Positions 4,640-5,851 of a DNA stretch of 5,851 nucleotides are shown in pieces (the stretch's first letter is position 1; the number at the start of each line of letters is the position of its first letter). The translations under genes were made by a program, and so were the position numbers. Below the pieces are notes generated by a model that worked only from the letters and a program-made list of their open reading frames with translations, ran no database searches and was not told where the DNA came from. This DNA is from Hyphomonas sp. (GTDB taxonomy: Bacteria > Pseudomonadota > Alphaproteobacteria > Caulobacterales > Hyphomonadaceae), in NCBI GenBank assembly GCA_024743015.1, contig JANSXJ010000237.1, positions 1-5,851 of the forward strand, in the 5' to 3' direction.

Positions 4640-5851
4640 CTACCAGTCAACCGCTGCGTAAACGAGCTGCTGGAATTGCGGTCGGATGGGATAGCAGCCC
4701 GTCGGGATCATCTGCGTCGCCTGGATCGCGATCAGCTCTTCCACGGGATCGATCCAGAAGAAAGTGTTGGCCAGGCCACCCCAACTGAATGTGCCATGGG
4801 ACCCGGGGGTGAGCGTCTCCGCGACATCGACCACAGTCGACCCGCCCAGGCCGAACCCGTTGCCTTCCATTCGCGCTTCGGAGAAGGTCTGGTCCCCCAT
4901 TTCCTTAATCGTTCTGCCGCCGGGCAGATGATTCATGCGCATGAACTCAACAGTCTTGGGACTAAGCAGCCGCGCACCTTCAAGGCTCCCGCCTTGTAGA
5001 AGCATCAGACAAAACCTGTGATAGTCTCTGAGCGTGGACACGAGTCCGCCGCCAGCATTCAGCAGTTTGGGCTGTGTCTTGTAGGCTTTGCTATCGCTGC
5101 CAGCCCCATCGGACATTGTGACTTTGCCCGTCATCGGATCTTTGGCGTAACAGGCCATGAGGCGATCAAGCTTGCTCTCCGGCACGAAAAAGTCGGTGTC
5201 GACCATACCGAGCGGTTCGAAAATGCGCTCACGGAAAAACACATCGAGTGACATCCCGCTCGCCACTTCGACAACACGGCCCAAAATGTCCGTCGAATGC
5301 CCGTAATTCCAGCGCTCACCTGGCGAAAACACCAAAGGCAGCTTCGCGATACGTGCGCACATTTCGCCCAGGGTCTCCCCTTCCCCCTCGCCAATATTAC
5401 CAATTTGCTCGCGTCGATAGAGCGCGTCCACCTCGTGCTGGAACAAAAAGCCATAAGTGACGCCGGTCGTGTGAGTGAAGGCATCGCGGACGGTCATCGC
5501 GCGGTCAGGCTTGCGTGTCTTATAGTCTTTCAGGTCGCCACCATCCCAGACCTCAACATCGGCGAATTCCGGTATGTAGCGAGAGATTTCATGGTCCAAA
5601 CGGATCACGCCTTCATCATGCAGCATCATGGCCGCGACCGACGTGATCGGCTTGGTCATGGAGTAGATGCGAAAAATCGTATCCGGGCCGATGGGCGAAC
5701 CGCCTTCCAGATGCGTTTTGCCGCGATAAGATTCATGAACAATCTGGCCATTGCGCGACACCATGGTCGCCATGCAGGGCAGCTTGCCGTCATTCACATA
5801 GGCTTTGTCGAAATAGTCCGGGATATAGTCCAGGCACTCGCGATTCAGGCC
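4640..5851 (-). CDS. Serine hydrolase, class C beta-lactamase family (5' end outside the window)
   Basis: A beta-lactamase/esterase-fold serine hydrolase, probably an esterase or peptidase rather than a resistance enzyme. The reading frame stays open to the right edge: 18 codons (GLNRECLDYIPDYFDKAY) precede the GTG at 5797, and they fit the family's N-terminal helix before GKLP, so the GTG is internal and the true start is beyond the window. Counting from the first visible codon (403 in all), the nucleophile motif is SMTK 64-67 in FRIYSMTKP; the second motif is YGH 183-185 in place of Y-x-N; and the third position carries WGG 357-359 in place of KTG, as in EstB-like esterases. GFGLGG lies at 332-337. 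No signal peptide can be judged because the N-terminus is missing. The gene ends in TAG at 4642-4640; the TfoX-like gene follows on the same strand. Confidence 0.92.
   Translation of the reverse strand, partial: GLNRECLDYIPDYFDKAYVNDGKLPCMATMVSRNGQIVHESYRGKTHLEGGSPIGPDTIFRIYSMTKPITSVAAMMLHDEGVIRLDHEISRYIPEFADVEVWDGGDLKDYKTRKPDRAMTVRDAFTHTTGVTYGFLFQHEVDALYRREQIGNIGEGEGETLGEMCARIAKLPLVFSPGERWNYGHSTDILGRVVEVASGMSLDVFFRERIFEPLGMVDTDFFVPESKLDRLMACYAKDPMTGKVTMSDGAGSDSKAYKTQPKLLNAGGGLVSTLRDYHRFCLMLLQGGSLEGARLLSPKTVEFMRMNHLPGGRTIKEMGDQTFSEARMEGNGFGLGGSTVVDVAETLTPGSHGTFSWGGLANTFFWIDPVEELIAIQATQMIPTGCYPIRPQFQQLVYAAVDW

Noticed and set aside
4512..4661. A 49-codon + strand ORF (starting MVFYFDLATL) that nearly fills the gap between the TfoX-like gene and the serine hydrolase, with GAGGGA just upstream
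   Set aside because: The ribosome-site spacing is too short (about 3-4 nt), the frame overlaps the hydrolase end and the predicted minus promoter, and no family is recognisable. Conservation in relatives would be needed to revive it.
4415..4999. A 194-codon + strand frame running from the TfoX-like start across the gap into the serine hydrolase
   Set aside because: It covers the antisense of two real genes and the promoter gap, and its protein resembles nothing I know.

Overview
The window reads as an ordinary chromosomal stretch of an alphaproteobacterium. That placement is inferred from moderately GC-rich coding DNA, the gene types present and the C-terminal style of the RhlE-type helicase. 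Hyphomonadaceae or relatives would fit, but nothing here proves a family. Five protein-coding genes are supported. No tRNA, rRNA, CRISPR array, insertion sequence, phage gene or defence system was seen.

Layout: the left edge carries the intrinsic terminator of an upstream gene (1-30). A + strand DEAD-box RNA helicase with a TTG start follows (144-1631). A bidirectional intrinsic terminator (1630-1663) separates it from a convergent aldehyde dehydrogenase of the coniferyl-aldehyde (CalB-like) type on the - strand (1683-3119). That gene shares a 144-bp divergent promoter region with a + strand crotonase-fold protein of PaaG/isomerase type (3264-4049). The crotonase gene converges, with only 7 bp between stop codons, on a small TfoX N-domain protein on the - strand (4057-4431). 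Upstream of that, on the same strand, lies a class C beta-lactamase-family serine hydrolase (4640 to beyond the right edge). Its N-terminus is cut off by the window.

How the genes may work together: the divergent dehydrogenase/crotonase pair could belong to one catabolic response, with aldehyde oxidation to an acid on one side and acyl-CoA isomerisation or hydration on the other. A 22-bp imperfect palindrome overlaps the predicted -10 and start of the dehydrogenase promoter and looks like a repressor operator. The other genes look like unrelated housekeeping or accessory functions.

There is no clear undescribed multi-gene system. The signals most worth checking are regulatory: the operator-like palindrome at 3140-3161; a long hairpin at 4063-4111 lying inside the 3' end of the TfoX-like gene and just past the crotonase stop; and a structured TfoX-like leader holding a possible 7-codon upstream ORF whose stop abuts the gene's start codon (4432-4495).
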